Below are positions 9,457 through 20,726 of a stretch of DNA of 64,000 nucleotides, piece after piece. The notes under the pieces are model-generated. The model saw only the letters and a program-made list of their open reading frames with translations. It searched no databases and was not told where the DNA came from. The translations under genes were made by a program, and so were the position numbers. Position 1 is the stretch's first letter; the number at the start of each line of letters is the position of its first letter. Source of the DNA: Legionella fairfieldensis ATCC 49588 (GTDB lineage Bacteria > Pseudomonadota > Gammaproteobacteria > Legionellales > Legionellaceae); contig NZ_KK211300.1 in NCBI RefSeq assembly GCF_000621525.1, positions 1-64,000 on the forward strand, written 5' to 3'.

Positions 9457-10578
9457 TTACTCTCGCTCATCAATAGGAATGAATTTTCCAGGCTCAGGCC
9501 CTATATATTCTGAACTTGGTCTAATTAAACGATTATCTGCCCGCTGCTCAAAAATATGGGCTGACCAACCCGTAATGCGGGACATTACAAAAACAGGCGT
9601 AAATAAAGGAGTAGGAACCCCACAATAGTGATAAGACGAGGCACTATAGAAATCCAGATTAGGAAATAAATTTTTCTCTCGCCGCATCACTCTTTCAATA
9701 CGTTCAGAAATCTCATATAAAAGCATATCTCCCTGCGCTTCAGCCAAGGCATGCGACCAGTTTTTAATGATATCAGAACGAGGATCACACTCTTTGTAAA
9801 CGCGGTGCCCAAAACCCATAATTTTGGCTTTATTAGCTAACATAGCCATTAATCCACGCTCTGCTTCATCTGGACTTTTAAATTGTTCAATAAGCGCCAT
9901 CGCTGCCTCGTTCGCCCCTCCATGCAAAGGTCCGCGAAGCGTACCTATTGCGGTAGTCACTGCCGAATAAAAATCAGCCAAAGTGGCTGCGGTCACTCGT
10001 GCTGCGAACGTCGATGCATTAAATTCGTGCTCGGCATACAGAATCAACGAAACATTCATCATATCCCGTTCGATCGGAGCCGGTTTGCGATCGTGTAAAA
10101 GATGAAGAAAATGACCGCCTATGGTTAATTCTTCACTTTCACCACTAATCTCTCTATTTTGATAGTGATAGGCATACCAATAACACATAATTCCGGGAAA
10201 CAGAGCCAGTAAACGATCCGCAATATCGTATTGCTGCAAAAAATTTTCCTCTGGTTCCAGGGTACCCAATATAGAACAGGCTGTACGCAGCACATCCATA
10301 GGATGAGCGTTTTTAGGAATCAATCGTAGTATCTGTTTTAAAGTTTCGGGCAAATGACGCAATCGAACAAGTTTGTCATTATAAGCATGAAGCGTTGCGC
10401 GGGTAGGTAAAACACCATAATGTAATAAATAAGCAACTTCTTCAAAGGTTGCATAGGCTGCCAAATCATCAATCGAATAACCCCGATAATTTAATCCTTC
10501 TCCCTCGTGTCCTACAGTAGCTATGGCTGATTGTCCAGCAACGACCCCCGCCAAACCTGCTGTTGCTTTATTAACCAT
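9457..10578 (-). CDS. prpC: 2-methylcitrate synthase
   Basis: Condenses propionyl-CoA with oxaloacetate to 2-methylcitrate. Citrate-synthase fold, 373 residues. The [13 protein letters not shown] segment near residue 30, the LHGGANEAA loop with a catalytic His, the GFGHRVYK signature and a late Asp/Arg segment are all present. The length and the prpB/prpD neighbours favour methylcitrate synthase over the TCA enzyme, which is usually about 430 residues. A strong Shine-Dalgarno (GGGAGAAG) precedes ATG 10576-10578, and the gene starts two bases after the prpB stop, so expression is coupled. Confidence 0.95.
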   Translation of the reverse strand: MVNKATAGLAGVVAGQSAIATVGHEGEGLNYRGYSIDDLAAYATFEEVAYLLHYGVLPTRATLHAYNDKLVRLRHLPETLKQILRLIPKNAHPMDVLRTACSILGTLEPEENFLQQYDIADRLLALFPGIMCYWYAYHYQNREISGESEELTIGGHFLHLLHDRKPAPIERDMMNVSLILYAEHEFNASTFAARVTAATLADFYSAVTTAIGTLRGPLHGGANEAAMALIEQFKSPDEAERGLMAMLANKAKIMGFGHRVYKECDPRSDIIKNWSHALAEAQGDMLLYEISERIERVMRREKNLFPNLDFYSASSYHYCGVPTPLFTPVFVMSRITGWSAHIFEQRADNRLIRPSSEYIGPEPGKFIPIDERE

Positions 10579-10580
10579 TC

Positions 10581-11453
10581 TTACTTCTCCCTTAATTGAT
10601 CCAATTTTTTTTCGTAATCATGGTAACCCAGTACATCATATAATTCGTTGCGTGTCTGCATGTTATTTAACAGGTTACTCTGGGTTCCTTCTTTTTTAAT
10701 GGTTTTGTAAACAGTCAGTGCGGCCTGCGACATGGCCCTGAACGCACTGAGTGGATATAAAATAAGTCGTACGCCTGCCTCGGCAAGCTCTTGCCGTGTA
10801 AATAAAGGGGTTTTACCAAATTCGGTAATATTCGCCAGAACAGGAACGCTCAACCGCTTACTGAATTCATTATACTCTGCAAGCGTGCTCATCGCTTCAG
10901 GAAAAATCATATCGGCACCCAGTTCAACACAAAGTTCAGCCCGTTCGATCGCAGCATTCATTCCTTCCACTGCATAAGCATCCGTCCGAGCCATGATAAC
11001 GAAATCATTATCTTTGCGCGCATCAACCGCTATTTTTATTCTATCAGCCATTTCCTGAATAGAAACAATGGCCTTATTGGGACGATGTCCACAGCGCTTG
11101 GCAAGTACTTGATCTTCAATATGAATTGCAGCTACCCCGGTGCGTTCCATTAATTGAACTGTTCTGGCAATATTAAAGGCATGGCCCCAGCCCGTATCCA
11201 CATCCACCAGGAGAGGCAATGTACACGCCTCAGTAATACGTCTTGCATCTTCCAATACTTCGGCAAGACCAGTCATACCTAAATCAGGTAATCCATAAGA
11301 GGCATTCGCAACCCCTGCTCCCGATAAGTAAATTGCCTGACAACCTGCCGATTCTGCAAGCATGGCCGAATAAGCATTGATTGTTCCTACAATTTGTAAA
11401 GGTGAATGATTTTGTACAAGATCCCGAAAACGTTTGCCCGCTGATGCTGACAT
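10581..11453 (-). CDS. prpB: 2-methylisocitrate lyase
   Basis: Last step of the methylcitrate cycle: cleaves 2-methylisocitrate to pyruvate and succinate. Isocitrate-lyase/PEP-mutase family, about 290 residues. The catalytic KRCGH loop is present, followed by RPNKA, together with the Mg-binding VDVDTGWG segment and an EDQ sequence. First gene of the cluster. AAGGAG lies nine bases before ATG 11451-11453; a TTG one codon upstream is less likely. No PrpR-type regulator gene is adjacent, so how propionate controls the operon is not visible here. Confidence 0.95.
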   Translation of the reverse strand: MSASAGKRFRDLVQNHSPLQIVGTINAYSAMLAESAGCQAIYLSGAGVANASYGLPDLGMTGLAEVLEDARRITEACTLPLLVDVDTGWGHAFNIARTVQLMERTGVAAIHIEDQVLAKRCGHRPNKAIVSIQEMADRIKIAVDARKDNDFVIMARTDAYAVEGMNAAIERAELCVELGADMIFPEAMSTLAEYNEFSKRLSVPVLANITEFGKTPLFTRQELAEAGVRLILYPLSAFRAMSQAALTVYKTIKKEGTQSNLLNNMQTRNELYDVLGYHDYEKKLDQLREK

Positions 11454-11562
11454 CAATATTCACTCCTTGGATATTGTGAATCGTCTTTTTAACATGTCAT
11501 GCTATTGATAGCAATGATAAAAATTGATGACTAGACCGTTAAAAAGGGTCACTGGTTGGCAG

Positions 11563-12348
11563 TTAAATCACTAAATGGCCTTTTAAATACCACTTACAAT
11601 ACCCGGAAATATAAACCCGCTCATCAAAAACTTCACAATTCACTTCACCTTTTCTGAATGAACCTTGAATTGCCCGGAGTACTTTTTTATTTAAACGTTC
11701 CGCCCAAAAGGGAGCCAGCACACAGTGAGCAGAACCCGTGACAGGGTCTTCGGGAATATTGTGCTTTGGATAAAAACAACGGGAGTAAAAATCAACCTCC
11801 GTAGAACTGGATGTTAAAATAAGGCCGCGCTTGGGTAACCTGGCTAAGGCTTTCAAATCAACCTGCGCCTGCAATACTTTATTTTCATCAGCAAGCAATA
11901 CCAAATAATCCAAATCACTTTCAAAAACATCTACACAGGGTTTATCAATTAATGCAGTAATTGATTCAGGAGACTGACTCAAATGGAAGTTCAAACGAGG
12001 AAAATCCAGGGTATACCGTTCATTTTTTTTCCTTACTGCCAATTGTCCGCTCGGGCTGGAAAAAAGCACTATATCTTCTTTACATTGACCCAGTTCATGT
12101 AAAACAAAACCGGCAGCCAATGTGGCATGTCCACATAAGCTGATTTCTCCTTTAGGCGTGAACCAACGAATATGGAATCCGTGCTTGTCTTTAATAACGA
12201 AAGCAGTTTCTGAAAGATTATTTTCAACGGCAATAGCCTGCATAAGTTCATCGTTCAGCCAGGCACTTAAAAGACAGACTGCTGCAGGATTACCGTAAAA
12301 AACCTTATCAGTAAACGTATCTATTTGAAAAATTTCAATCTCGTGCAC
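11563..12348 (-). CDS. PhzF-family isomerase
   Basis: Member of the PhzF/YddE (diaminopimelate-epimerase fold) family, 261 residues. The N-terminus (IDTFTDKVFYGNPAAVC) and NNLSETAFV carry the conserved Glu used as general acid/base in PhzF; LCGHATLAAG and DPVTGSAHC complete the family signature. The start is GTG 12346-12348, with GAGAGG upstream. PhzF itself makes phenazines, but no phenazine genes are present, and most stand-alone homologues have no known substrate. Monocistronic, just upstream of the prp operon. Confidence 0.88.
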   Translation of the reverse strand: MHEIEIFQIDTFTDKVFYGNPAAVCLLSAWLNDELMQAIAVENNLSETAFVIKDKHGFHIRWFTPKGEISLCGHATLAAGFVLHELGQCKEDIVLFSSPSGQLAVRKKNERYTLDFPRLNFHLSQSPESITALIDKPCVDVFESDLDYLVLLADENKVLQAQVDLKALARLPKRGLILTSSSTEVDFYSRCFYPKHNIPEDPVTGSAHCVLAPFWAERLNKKVLRAIQGSFRKGEVNCEVFDERVYISGYCKWYLKGHLVI

Positions 12349-12484
12349 TGCAGTCCTCTCTAAGCAACGGATAGTTCGCGAAGAGTAACGATCTCAATTA
12401 GGATAAGCAAGACTTTCTTGATGAGAAAATAAAAATGTGGCTTGAATTCCTACCGAGATATTCCTATAAAGCCAGGATACAATC

Positions 12485-12796
12485 TTACTGTAGTTCGAAC
12501 AGATTTATTTCTCTTATTCGATGAATAGCCCAATTACCGCTTATTAACACGCCTTCATCAAACGCCTCGATCACCGAACCCATTTTCTGCTGGCAAGTTT
12601 TTAAATGCAGAGAGTAATCTCTTACAACCTTAAGAAGATCACGAGATAATTTATCAGAATCTATCCCATTTAAATTCTTAAGCACATTAGAGAAATATCC
12701 CAATAAAGGTTCCAGTGTTTCACTCGAATGACACGTGTCATTGTTTGAATGCGAATTAATTAAACAAAGCGCTTCTACACCTGATGGTTGCTTCAT
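12485..12796 (-). CDS. Small hypothetical protein
   Basis: Unrecognised. I place the start at ATG 12794-12796, preceded by GGGAGA at seven bases, giving 103 residues rather than the longer 124-residue frame whose upstream codons have no binding site. The product is soluble and probably mostly helical, with Cys at about positions 11, 22 and 68. A near-C-terminal stretch reads VIEAFDEGVLISGNWAIHRI. It follows mnmC in the same direction after 66 bp, so it may be cotranscribed. No signal peptide or membrane helix. Confidence 0.6.
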   Translation of the reverse strand: MKQPSGVEALCLINSHSNNDTCHSSETLEPLLGYFSNVLKNLNGIDSDKLSRDLLKVVRDYSLHLKTCQQKMGSVIEAFDEGVLISGNWAIHRIREINLFELQ

Positions 12797-12862
12797 TTGC
12801 CAATCTCCCTTATTAACTCTGTAACTAATAAGTATAGAACATGAATAATAATTGAGCATAAA

Positions 12863-14860
12863 TCACTTGCCCGAAGAATTTTTCACTATTTCTTTATGCA
12901 AAAATCGAGCCGGTGATAAAGATTGCACCATAGAGCGCGTAATAAAATCAGGCTCGTTATTAATAAAAGCAGCCAGCCATTCAGCACATAAGGGAATAGT
13001 CGTCAACCCTTTCGATCCAAAACCCGTACAAACAAACAACCCTGGATAGCACTCGCTCGAAATCGGAAGCCAACGTTTCGCATTCGTCGCCAGAGAAGCA
13101 AAACGGCTTCTAAATATTTCCGCATCAGGCACCGGTCCCACCATCGGTAAATAATCAGGAGTAGCCGCCCTGATGCCAGTCCAGCCTGTCTTGATATCGT
13201 TTGACCATTCCAGATTAACAGGTAATTTTGCAAGTCTGCCAAGGTTGAAATAATCATCAGCAACCAAACAGTTTTTATCGATAGAATTTAAATGGTAACT
13301 GGCTCCTGTAGTATGCAGGCCCTCAAACGCAGGTAAAACATGGCCATCGCCACATATCGGAATTTTCAATCGCGCACTCGCAGTATTAGCAGCAATGAAG
13401 GTCATTTGTCCACGAATTGCTTTTAAAGGTAAACTCGCAGTCTGCTCAAATTGTGTGGCCTGATAGCCATTAGCAAGAATTAACACCTCAGCCGTCTGAT
13501 TAGCTACGTGCCAACTACCTTCATCAAATTTCAGTTCTTTCACGGTAGTATCAGGAATCCAATGAATACCTGAAGTTTGTCTAAGCAAACGACATAATCG
13601 TTGTGAATTCAACCAGCCAGAATAAGGAAGAAATAAACCATCGCTTTTCAATTCAATACCAGCAATCATCGAAGCCTGCCGAGCATTAACAAACTTGCCA
13701 AGTTCAGGATAGGACGCTAACCAGGTTTTCAGATGATCCGGTGGTAATTTTTCTTGGGAAATTAGCTGTAAAGCACCCGATAAATCACCAATGGCATGAT
13801 ATTGAAGTAGGTTGTTATAAACACGGTTTGCAAATAAAAAAGAGGCCAGCATAAACTGGGTTAAGGGGGAGCGATGCGCAGATAAGGTAGGGTACAAGAC
13901 AGCTTGCGGGTTAGCTGAAGCGCCCTGTCCTGTTTCCTGATGTTCATCGAGTAAAATCACCTCCCATCCACGCTTTGCCAAGGCGAAAGCAGTATAGCAC
14001 CCAGCCAGACCAGCGCCTATGACAATGGCTTTTTTATTCCTGACTTTCAAAGGCGTTCCGCTATGCCAGGGGGTAGAACGGCACTTTTTATGGGAAGAAA
14101 AAGTTTCCTTAAACCGGGCAATCAGCATGTCTCTTTTACGCCCGAAACCTTTTACTTTCTCAATTTGAAACCCTGCTGCCTGTAAGTTCTTTTTAACCAC
14201 GGCGGCTACAGAAAAAGTAGCCAGTGTTGTATCGGGTTTCGATAATAAACCAATAGCATGAAATAATTCAGGAGACCACATGGCTGGATTTTTTATGGGT
14301 GCAAAACCATCTAAAAACCAGGCGTCAATATAATTTGTCCTGAGTTGTTGTTCCAGACTGGCTTCGCCACAGATTAATAGCTGATTAAAACAGACCGTAG
14401 CGTCACCTAACATCAACGTTAAATTAATTCGTCCGTCAGCAAATTGCAAGTGATGAAATCCAGGAGTCAAAACAGGGTATTTTTCCAATAAAGCCTGGGC
14501 CTGCTCTTGAAGTGTTGGCCATAAAGCCAGGCAACGTGTCAGATCCGCTTTTGTTAAAGGAAATTTTTCGCAGCTAATAAAATACAACCGTGCGGTTGCC
14601 GGCGCATACTTCAGCCAAAGAAACCAGCTTAATAGAAAATTAAGCCCTGAGCCAAAACCCGTTTCCGCGATAACAAAGGAAGCACCTTCTGCCAGGCTCT
14701 GCCAACGCATCGGTAGTTGATTTCCCGCACTGAAAACATATTCTGTTTCCGCCAAACCATTTTCTGTGGAAAAATAAATATCATTAAACGCACAGGAAAA
14801 AGGTAAACTATCGCGCCATACGATATTTGCCGTTTCAATCGGGACAAAGGGACTACTCAC
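12863..14860 (-). CDS. mnmC: Bifunctional tRNA mnm5s2U methyltransferase / FAD oxidoreductase
   Basis: Completes the wobble uridine modification mnm5s2U34 in tRNAs for Lys, Glu and others. The 665 residues hold two domains. The N-terminal SAM methyltransferase (MnmC2) has an AETGFGSGLNFLL motif near residue 65 and DAWFLDGFAPIKNP. The C-terminal FAD-dependent domain (MnmC1) begins at AIVIGAGLAGCYTAFALAKR near residue 275, a classic Rossmann GxGxxG, and removes the carboxymethyl group. Both domains are complete. Start ATG 14858-14860. Its promoter region is shared with the divergent pta-ackA unit. Confidence 0.95.
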   Translation of the reverse strand: MSSPFVPIETANIVWRDSLPFSCAFNDIYFSTENGLAETEYVFSAGNQLPMRWQSLAEGASFVIAETGFGSGLNFLLSWFLWLKYAPATARLYFISCEKFPLTKADLTRCLALWPTLQEQAQALLEKYPVLTPGFHHLQFADGRINLTLMLGDATVCFNQLLICGEASLEQQLRTNYIDAWFLDGFAPIKNPAMWSPELFHAIGLLSKPDTTLATFSVAAVVKKNLQAAGFQIEKVKGFGRKRDMLIARFKETFSSHKKCRSTPWHSGTPLKVRNKKAIVIGAGLAGCYTAFALAKRGWEVILLDEHQETGQGASANPQAVLYPTLSAHRSPLTQFMLASFLFANRVYNNLLQYHAIGDLSGALQLISQEKLPPDHLKTWLASYPELGKFVNARQASMIAGIELKSDGLFLPYSGWLNSQRLCRLLRQTSGIHWIPDTTVKELKFDEGSWHVANQTAEVLILANGYQATQFEQTASLPLKAIRGQMTFIAANTASARLKIPICGDGHVLPAFEGLHTTGASYHLNSIDKNCLVADDYFNLGRLAKLPVNLEWSNDIKTGWTGIRAATPDYLPMVGPVPDAEIFRSRFASLATNAKRWLPISSECYPGLFVCTGFGSKGLTTIPLCAEWLAAFINNEPDFITRSMVQSLSPARFLHKEIVKNSSGK

Positions 14861-15021
14861 AAAATAGACTCATTTTATTTTTATTGAATAAAAAATGTTA
14901 CTCTTGTTAGTATAATAATCTTATTTAGAATGAAACAAGAAGAAAATACTGTTATTGTATACACTAATAATAAATTTTGAGCATTTTACGTGATTCCTTC
15001 TAATATTTATAGGATTTTACC

Positions 15022-17085
15022 ATGTATAAAAAACTGTATTTAAGTAGCATCGAAAAACGGCCAGGTAAGTCCTTCGTCTCTCTAGGCTTGTTAGCCAGTC
15101 TTAAAGAACAATATCAACATTTACATTGCTTTAAATTATTTTCCGAGTCGGATGCTTCGCAAATTCCATTATTAGAAGAAATCAGTCAACAAAAATTATT
15201 GCCCCTGATGGATGTCAATCAAGCTATTGCGCTTATGCGAACTCAACCTGACGACTTAATATCGACCGTGCTTGAAGCTACTCAAATCAATACGGATCAG
15301 GAATTTGCTTATTTTGAGGGGAGCGACTTTGAAAGTGATAATGACGTTTTTGAATATCAATTCAATCTGACTTTAGCTTATCAGTTAAATTGCGACATTG
15401 TACTCGTCGTTTCAGCAAAAGATCGTACCCTGGAGCATACATTATCCGTATTAAATACTGCACTGGAAGTCGCCAGAAGAAATCATGCCCGTATTGTTGG
15501 GGTGATTATCAATCAGGTAAAGAATAGCGATGAAGATAAAGCGCTGACATTTTTTCAAAAACAGTTATCTAATCTGTTATTTGTCAGTGTTATTCCAGAA
15601 TTTGAGCAATTCGCCAATCCGTCAATGCGTGATATTGCGGGGAAATTACAGGCAGAAGTTCTTTTTGGTCACCCTGAACTGCACCGCCCAGTCACCCAAT
15701 TCACTATTGCCGCTAAAACGGTAGGTAATTTTTTACAATCCCGAGTTGACAGAAGCGGCATGTTAATAATTACCCCTTCTGACCGAATTGATATTCTCTT
15801 GGGATCGTTATTAGCGGATCAATCGGTTTATTATCCCAAAATAGCGGGAATTGTCTTAACAGGTGGCGAAACACCAGGGCCTATTATCCGTGATATTATT
15901 GCCGGTCTTGAACACCCTTTTCCCGTATTGTTAACTCATCTTAAAACGTATGAAACAGCAACTACTTTATTCTCGGCAAAATATAACCTCAATGTGGCTG
16001 ATACTGAAAAAATCAATGCGGCCATTGAGGCCATGCGACCTTACATTATTGAACCTTTGATAAAATTACTGAGTGATAAATCGCACAAACCCCAATTAAG
16101 TCCTGCGGTCTTTCTTTATGAATTGATTAATAAAGCAAGACAGGTAACCCAACATATTGTTTTACCAGAAGGCGATGATCCGCGTATTTTGCTTGCTGCT
16201 TCCCATTTACTGAAACGAGGGGTAGTCAAAATAAGTTTGTTAGGTAACGTTGAAAAAATTCATTTACAAGCCAGACGGCTTGGCATAGAACTGTTCGATG
16301 CCAATATCATTGACATCGAATTCGCACCGCAAAAAGAAAACTATGCCAAACAATACTACTTACTTAGACAACATAAAAATATTAATTTACCCATCGCGCT
16401 GGAACGTATGAATGATGTCAATTATTTTGCTGCCATGATGGTGTATTGTGGTGACGCGGATGGCATGGTCTCAGGTGCGACTCATACGACAGCCGACACA
16501 GTAAGACCCGCTTTGGAAATTATTAAAACAAAACCAAACGTTGCCAAAGTATCCTCTATTTTTATTATGTGTATGCCTGCTCGCGTACTTATTTATGGTG
16601 ACTGTGCGATTAATCCTGAGCCAGATAGCAAAACGCTCGCAGAAATCGCGATACAATCTGCACAAATCGCTACAAATTTAGGTATAAGTCCTAAAGTGGT
16701 TCTGCTCTCCTATTCATCGGGTGCTTCAGGGAAAGGTGAAAGTGTAGAGAAAGTAGCAAATGCTTTGACGCTTGTGAAACAACGCCAACCGGGTTTATTA
16801 GTCGAAGGCCCCATGCAATATGACGCAGCCGTTGATCCAGACGTTGCCGCCAAAAAACTTCCTCATTCCAGAATTGCAGGTGATGCGAATGTCCTTATTT
16901 TTCCTGATCTTAATACAGGAAATAATACCTACAAAGCGGTGCAGCGAGAAACCGGGGCGCTGGCCATCGGGCCTGTTTTACTCGGTTTAAATAAACCAGT
17001 CAATGACTTAAGCCGTGGCTGCACACCAGAAGACATTATTAACACCATTTTAATTACTGCTATCCAGGCTCAAGGAGATCAATAA
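15022..17085 (+). CDS. pta: Phosphate acetyltransferase
   Basis: Interconverts acetyl-CoA and acetyl phosphate. Long three-domain form of 687 residues. The N-terminal P-loop-like domain is degenerate: where related enzymes read GSGVG, this one has EKRPGKS. The DRTGG domain follows (SGMLIITPSDRIDILLGSL near 250), then the catalytic PTA_PTB domain from about residue 370 (VLPEGDDPRILLAA; SYSSGASGKG; GPMQYDAAVDPDVA). With ackA directly downstream it sets the acetyl-phosphate pool, a phosphodonor for response regulators, and handles overflow acetate. TATAGGA precedes the ATG. Confidence 0.95.
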   Translation: MYKKLYLSSIEKRPGKSFVSLGLLASLKEQYQHLHCFKLFSESDASQIPLLEEISQQKLLPLMDVNQAIALMRTQPDDLISTVLEATQINTDQEFAYFEGSDFESDNDVFEYQFNLTLAYQLNCDIVLVVSAKDRTLEHTLSVLNTALEVARRNHARIVGVIINQVKNSDEDKALTFFQKQLSNLLFVSVIPEFEQFANPSMRDIAGKLQAEVLFGHPELHRPVTQFTIAAKTVGNFLQSRVDRSGMLIITPSDRIDILLGSLLADQSVYYPKIAGIVLTGGETPGPIIRDIIAGLEHPFPVLLTHLKTYETATTLFSAKYNLNVADTEKINAAIEAMRPYIIEPLIKLLSDKSHKPQLSPAVFLYELINKARQVTQHIVLPEGDDPRILLAASHLLKRGVVKISLLGNVEKIHLQARRLGIELFDANIIDIEFAPQKENYAKQYYLLRQHKNINLPIALERMNDVNYFAAMMVYCGDADGMVSGATHTTADTVRPALEIIKTKPNVAKVSSIFIMCMPARVLIYGDCAINPEPDSKTLAEIAIQSAQIATNLGISPKVVLLSYSSGASGKGESVEKVANALTLVKQRQPGLLVEGPMQYDAAVDPDVAAKKLPHSRIAGDANVLIFPDLNTGNNTYKAVQRETGALAIGPVLLGLNKPVNDLSRGCTPEDIINTILITAIQAQGDQ

Positions 17086-18255
17086 ATGAACGTATTAACT
17101 CTTAATGCGGGTAGCTCTTCCATAAAATATAAAGCTTATCAAGTGGAGCATGATCAATTACAGCCTTTATTGTCGGGTTTAATAGAAGGTATTGGAGAAT
17201 CTCAAAGTACCTGGCATCATACTAAAGAGATTAAAGAAACTATTCAGCAACCGTTTAAAACGCATGAAGAAGCCTTTTTAGCGCTGAGTGAAAAACTCCA
17301 TCAGGATCTTGAAGATTATCCGATTCAGGGAATAGGTCATCGTGTAGTGCACGGCGGTAATCACTATTATCACCCTACAGTTATTACACCGGAAGTACTT
17401 GCAGGAATACAGGCTCTTGAACAACTTGCACCCATTCATAACCCCATTAATGCGTTGGGAATCCAATTCGCGCAACGCCATTTTCCGAAGGCTCTACAGA
17501 TTGCTATTTTTGATTCAGGTTTTCACCATGAGATGCCCTCTTATGTCCGTCAATATGCAATCCATACAGAACTTGCAAATCGTTATCAAATTAGACGATA
17601 TGGTTTTCATGGTATTAATCACGAATACGTAAGTAGACAAGCAGCCGCTTATTTATCCAAGCCTCTGGAAAATTGTAATTTTATCTCTCTGCATTTGGGG
17701 AATGGCGCCAGCGCCTGTTTAGTCAAAAATGGCAAATCGTTTGACACATCCATGGGAATGACTCCCTTGGCTGGCCTGGTAATGGGTACCCGATGTGGCG
17801 ATATTGATCCGGCTATAGTACTTTATTTACAACGGCAAGGCATGACTGTAGACGAAGTGGATAAATTATTAAATAAACAAAGCGGATTGAAAGGCATTGC
17901 AGCAGAAAATGATATGCGTAAAGTAATAGCTCGTGCGTTAGCCAATGACGCAAATGCCCAACTTGCTCTTGAAATGTATATTTACGCCATTCAAAAAATA
18001 ATAGGCGCTTATATTACTCAAACAATTAATCTGGATGCATTAATTTTCACGGGTGGGGTGGGCGAAAATGCTTCTTTTATACGTGAAAAAGTGATCACCC
18101 CTTTAGAGCATCTTGGATTCGAGTTAGATCTCACAGAAAATCTGACTCCTGCCAGTAAACCTTGCCACCAAATTTCCAGCGGTCGTCACCCTGTTTTAGT
18201 CATTCGCGGTGATGAAGAAGCACTAATGGCACAAAAGGTAGCCAACCTGGCATAA
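17086..18255 (+). CDS. ackA: Acetate kinase
   Basis: Converts acetyl phosphate and ADP to acetate and ATP, or the reverse. ASKHA fold, 389 residues. Signatures: NAGSSSIKYK at the N-terminus, GHRVVHGG near residue 85, FDSGFHHEMP near residue 145, the LHLGNGASACL phosphate loop and FTGGVGENA near residue 325. The start codon directly abuts the pta stop, with AAGGAG just inside pta, so the pair is translationally coupled. The gene ends near a strong hairpin that separates it from the convergent PfkB kinase. Confidence 0.95.
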   Translation: MNVLTLNAGSSSIKYKAYQVEHDQLQPLLSGLIEGIGESQSTWHHTKEIKETIQQPFKTHEEAFLALSEKLHQDLEDYPIQGIGHRVVHGGNHYYHPTVITPEVLAGIQALEQLAPIHNPINALGIQFAQRHFPKALQIAIFDSGFHHEMPSYVRQYAIHTELANRYQIRRYGFHGINHEYVSRQAAAYLSKPLENCNFISLHLGNGASACLVKNGKSFDTSMGMTPLAGLVMGTRCGDIDPAIVLYLQRQGMTVDEVDKLLNKQSGLKGIAAENDMRKVIARALANDANAQLALEMYIYAIQKIIGAYITQTINLDALIFTGGVGENASFIREKVITPLEHLGFELDLTENLTPASKPCHQISSGRHPVLVIRGDEEALMAQKVANLA

Positions 18256-18285
18256 GCGTTCACACAATGGGAGTCAACTTAAATG

Positions 18286-18317
18286 CCTGCGTTCCGCGCT
18301 TGACCGCGAGACGCAGG
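18286..18317. terminator. Hairpin between convergent ackA and PfkB kinase genes
   Basis: CCTGCGT at 18286-18292 pairs with ACGCAGG at 18311-18317, with a nested CGCG/CGCG pair inside. It sits between two converging genes, as a bidirectional terminator would, but lacks a clean U-tract. It may instead be a dispersed palindrome. Confidence 0.5.
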
Positions 18318-18358
18318 TAATGAAAATTGTTCTTAAATTAACGCCTTTGTCTAATCTC

Positions 18359-19423
18359 TTACGCTAACTCCATTTCAGCCGCTTTACTTGCCTTGTGGTA
18401 AACTTGCTGAGCAAAATTATAATTTTTAGCCATAAACTGCTCTTTTATAGCTAAAACTCTTTCTTTACTAAGGCGAGCACCGTATTGACCGACTACTTCA
18501 GTAGCTGCTTTATTAGCCAGTTCAATAGCAATCTGCGGTGCATAGCCATGAGTCACTGCATAGAGATAAGCACCAGCAAACATATCACCAGCACCTACTG
18601 TGTCGACAGCAAGTGTCGGTGTTGTCGGAATACTGAGCATCTCCCCATCGATGGCCAATATTGCACCGCGACTACCACAGGTTACTATCAAATGTTTGGC
18701 CAAGGGCTGCAATAAAGTAATAGCAGCTTCCAAATCCTCAACCTCCGCAAACAGCAAAGCCTCTTCTTCATTACAAAATAAAAGGTCAATACGCTCATCA
18801 ATAATAGTTAATAATTCATTTTTAAAATAACGAACCATATTAGGATCGGAAAGTGTCAAGGCAACTTTGGTGTTAACGAGCTGAGCATGTTTTCTTGCTG
18901 TTAATAGCGCATTTCTACCTGTTAATGAGGTAATTAAATAGCCTTCCAGATAAACAAATTCTGCTGCTGCGATGGCATCCAAATCAAGGACTTCCGCTGA
19001 AAGCGTTTCGGAGATCCCTAAATGAGTATTCATTGTCCGTTGAGCATCCTCTGTTACTAAAACCAGACACTGTCCTGTCACACCGGGGGATAAGTTTTCC
19101 AACGTTAAATTACAATCGAGATCGAGTGTAGCTAACTCATGCAAAAATAATCTGCCTGCTTCATCATTTGCGACCTTACAACTATAAAAACCACGGCCGC
19201 CAAATTGGCTTAAGGCAATCATTGTATTGGCAGCAGATCCACCGCAGCCACTATGACAAAATGAATCAGTTAACGCTTTGACCAAGCGGTGGTGAGTCAA
19301 TTCATCAATGAGGGTCATCACTCCTTTTTTAATGCCATTTGCCTGTAAAAACGCGTCATTCACTCGCGCGTCTCTATCCACCAAAGCATTCCCTACCCCA
19401 TAAACATGATACTTTTTTCTCAT
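18359..19423 (-). CDS. PfkB-family carbohydrate/nucleoside kinase (adenosine-kinase-like)
   Basis: Cytoplasmic ribokinase-fold kinase of 354 residues. The N-terminal [13 protein letters not shown] stretch, the [16 protein letters not shown] substrate motif near residue 60 and the catalytic [16 protein letters not shown] near residue 280 (Asp as base, anion hole GAGD) are all intact. The arrangement resembles adenosine kinases of Proteobacteria rather than sugar kinases, though substrate cannot be assigned from motifs. Overlaps the hemL stop by four bases (ATGA), so it is expressed downstream of hemL. Confidence 0.88.
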   Translation of the reverse strand: MRKKYHVYGVGNALVDRDARVNDAFLQANGIKKGVMTLIDELTHHRLVKALTDSFCHSGCGGSAANTMIALSQFGGRGFYSCKVANDEAGRLFLHELATLDLDCNLTLENLSPGVTGQCLVLVTEDAQRTMNTHLGISETLSAEVLDLDAIAAAEFVYLEGYLITSLTGRNALLTARKHAQLVNTKVALTLSDPNMVRYFKNELLTIIDERIDLLFCNEEEALLFAEVEDLEAAITLLQPLAKHLIVTCGSRGAILAIDGEMLSIPTTPTLAVDTVGAGDMFAGAYLYAVTHGYAPQIAIELANKAATEVVGQYGARLSKERVLAIKEQFMAKNYNFAQQVYHKASKAAEMELA

Positions 19424-20715
19424 GTTCCAGCCTCCATAAGATCAGTTAACACGGCTTCTGCTACCTGATGAGTCATACCAATTTCTTCCTCTTGATGAGC
19501 AGCGGACACAAACCCTGCTTCGTACATGGAAGGAGCAAAGTAAACGCCTTTTTGCAGCATCCCATGAAAAAACTGTTTAAATAAAGCGTCATCTGAAGCA
19601 GCCACATCGGCATAATCAAGTATTTGCTGTTTTGAATTAAAACAAAAACCAAACATACCGCCCAAACAAGAACCATTAAACGGAATACTCAGCGATCGGG
19701 TGATTTCCGTCAGACCATTAATCAAATCGCTGGTGCGTCTGGATAATTGGTCATAAAAACCCGGTTTTTCAAGTTCAGTCAAAGTAGCCAAACCTGCTGC
19801 CATTGCCAAGGGATTACCTGATAAAGTTCCGGCTTGATAAACAGGTCCCTCAGGCGCAAGAAAATTCATAATGGCGGCTTTTCCTCCTACAGCCCCCACC
19901 GGCATGCCTCCACCAATTATTTTGCCGAGGGTAGTCAAGTCAGGAGTGATGTTAAACACGGCTTGTGCACCACCCAGGGCAACTCGAAATCCGGTCATCA
20001 CTTCATCAAAAATTAACAAAGCATTATAAGAATCACATAAATCTCGCAGTCCCTGTAGAAAAGCAGGCTTCGGCAATACAAATCCCATATTCCCGGCAAC
20101 GGGTTCTACGATAACAGCAGCAATATCGTTTGAATATTGTTCAAATAAATACGCTGTTTGCTCAAGATTATTAAAATCCGCAGTGAGGGTATGTTCAGTA
20201 ACGCTCGCCGGAATTCCCGGTGTAGACGGAAGCCCCAAAGTAAGCAGTCCAGAGCCTGCTTTTACCAACAAGCTGTCGTTATGGCCATGATAACAACCAT
20301 TAAACTTGATGATTTTATTTTTGTTGGTGTAGCCTCGCGCCAGACGTATCGCCGTCATCGTAGCCTCTGTACCCGAATTTACCATACGAATCTTTTCAAT
20401 GGCCGGCATCAATGCAATAATTTTTTGCGCGAGCCTGATTTCAAGCGCGGTAGGCGCCCCAAAGCTCATCCCGCTGTATAACACTTCGCTAACCGCCTCA
20501 ATAACAGGTTGAGCGCAGTGACCAAGAATTAACGGTCCCCAGGAACCTACATAATCGATATAAGTACGTTCATCAACGTCGATTAAATAAGCTCCTTTTC
20601 CTTGCTTGAAAAACACCGGTTCGCCACCGACTCCTTTGAATGCACGAACAGGCGAGTTAACTCCTCCTGGTATATACGCTCGTGCCTGAGCAAATAATTG
20701 ATGAGAATTTGTCAT
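19420..20715 (-). CDS. hemL: Glutamate-1-semialdehyde 2,1-aminomutase
   Basis: PLP enzyme that makes 5-aminolevulinate, the first tetrapyrrole precursor, in the C5 pathway. The 431 residues are of normal length. Features: [16 protein letters not shown] at the start, [17 protein letters not shown] near 120, the FDEVMTGFR segment near 240 and [15 protein letters not shown] with the PLP lysine near 265. AAGGTAAAGAC precedes the ATG. First gene of a two-gene unit with the PfkB kinase. hemJ, another haem-pathway gene, lies 600 bp further on in the same direction but as a separate unit. Confidence 0.96.
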   Translation of the reverse strand: MTNSHQLFAQARAYIPGGVNSPVRAFKGVGGEPVFFKQGKGAYLIDVDERTYIDYVGSWGPLILGHCAQPVIEAVSEVLYSGMSFGAPTALEIRLAQKIIALMPAIEKIRMVNSGTEATMTAIRLARGYTNKNKIIKFNGCYHGHNDSLLVKAGSGLLTLGLPSTPGIPASVTEHTLTADFNNLEQTAYLFEQYSNDIAAVIVEPVAGNMGFVLPKPAFLQGLRDLCDSYNALLIFDEVMTGFRVALGGAQAVFNITPDLTTLGKIIGGGMPVGAVGGKAAIMNFLAPEGPVYQAGTLSGNPLAMAAGLATLTELEKPGFYDQLSRRTSDLINGLTEITRSLSIPFNGSCLGGMFGFCFNSKQQILDYADVAASDDALFKQFFHGMLQKGVYFAPSMYEAGFVSAAHQEEEIGMTHQVAEAVLTDLMEAGT

Positions 20716-20726
20716 GTCTTTACCTT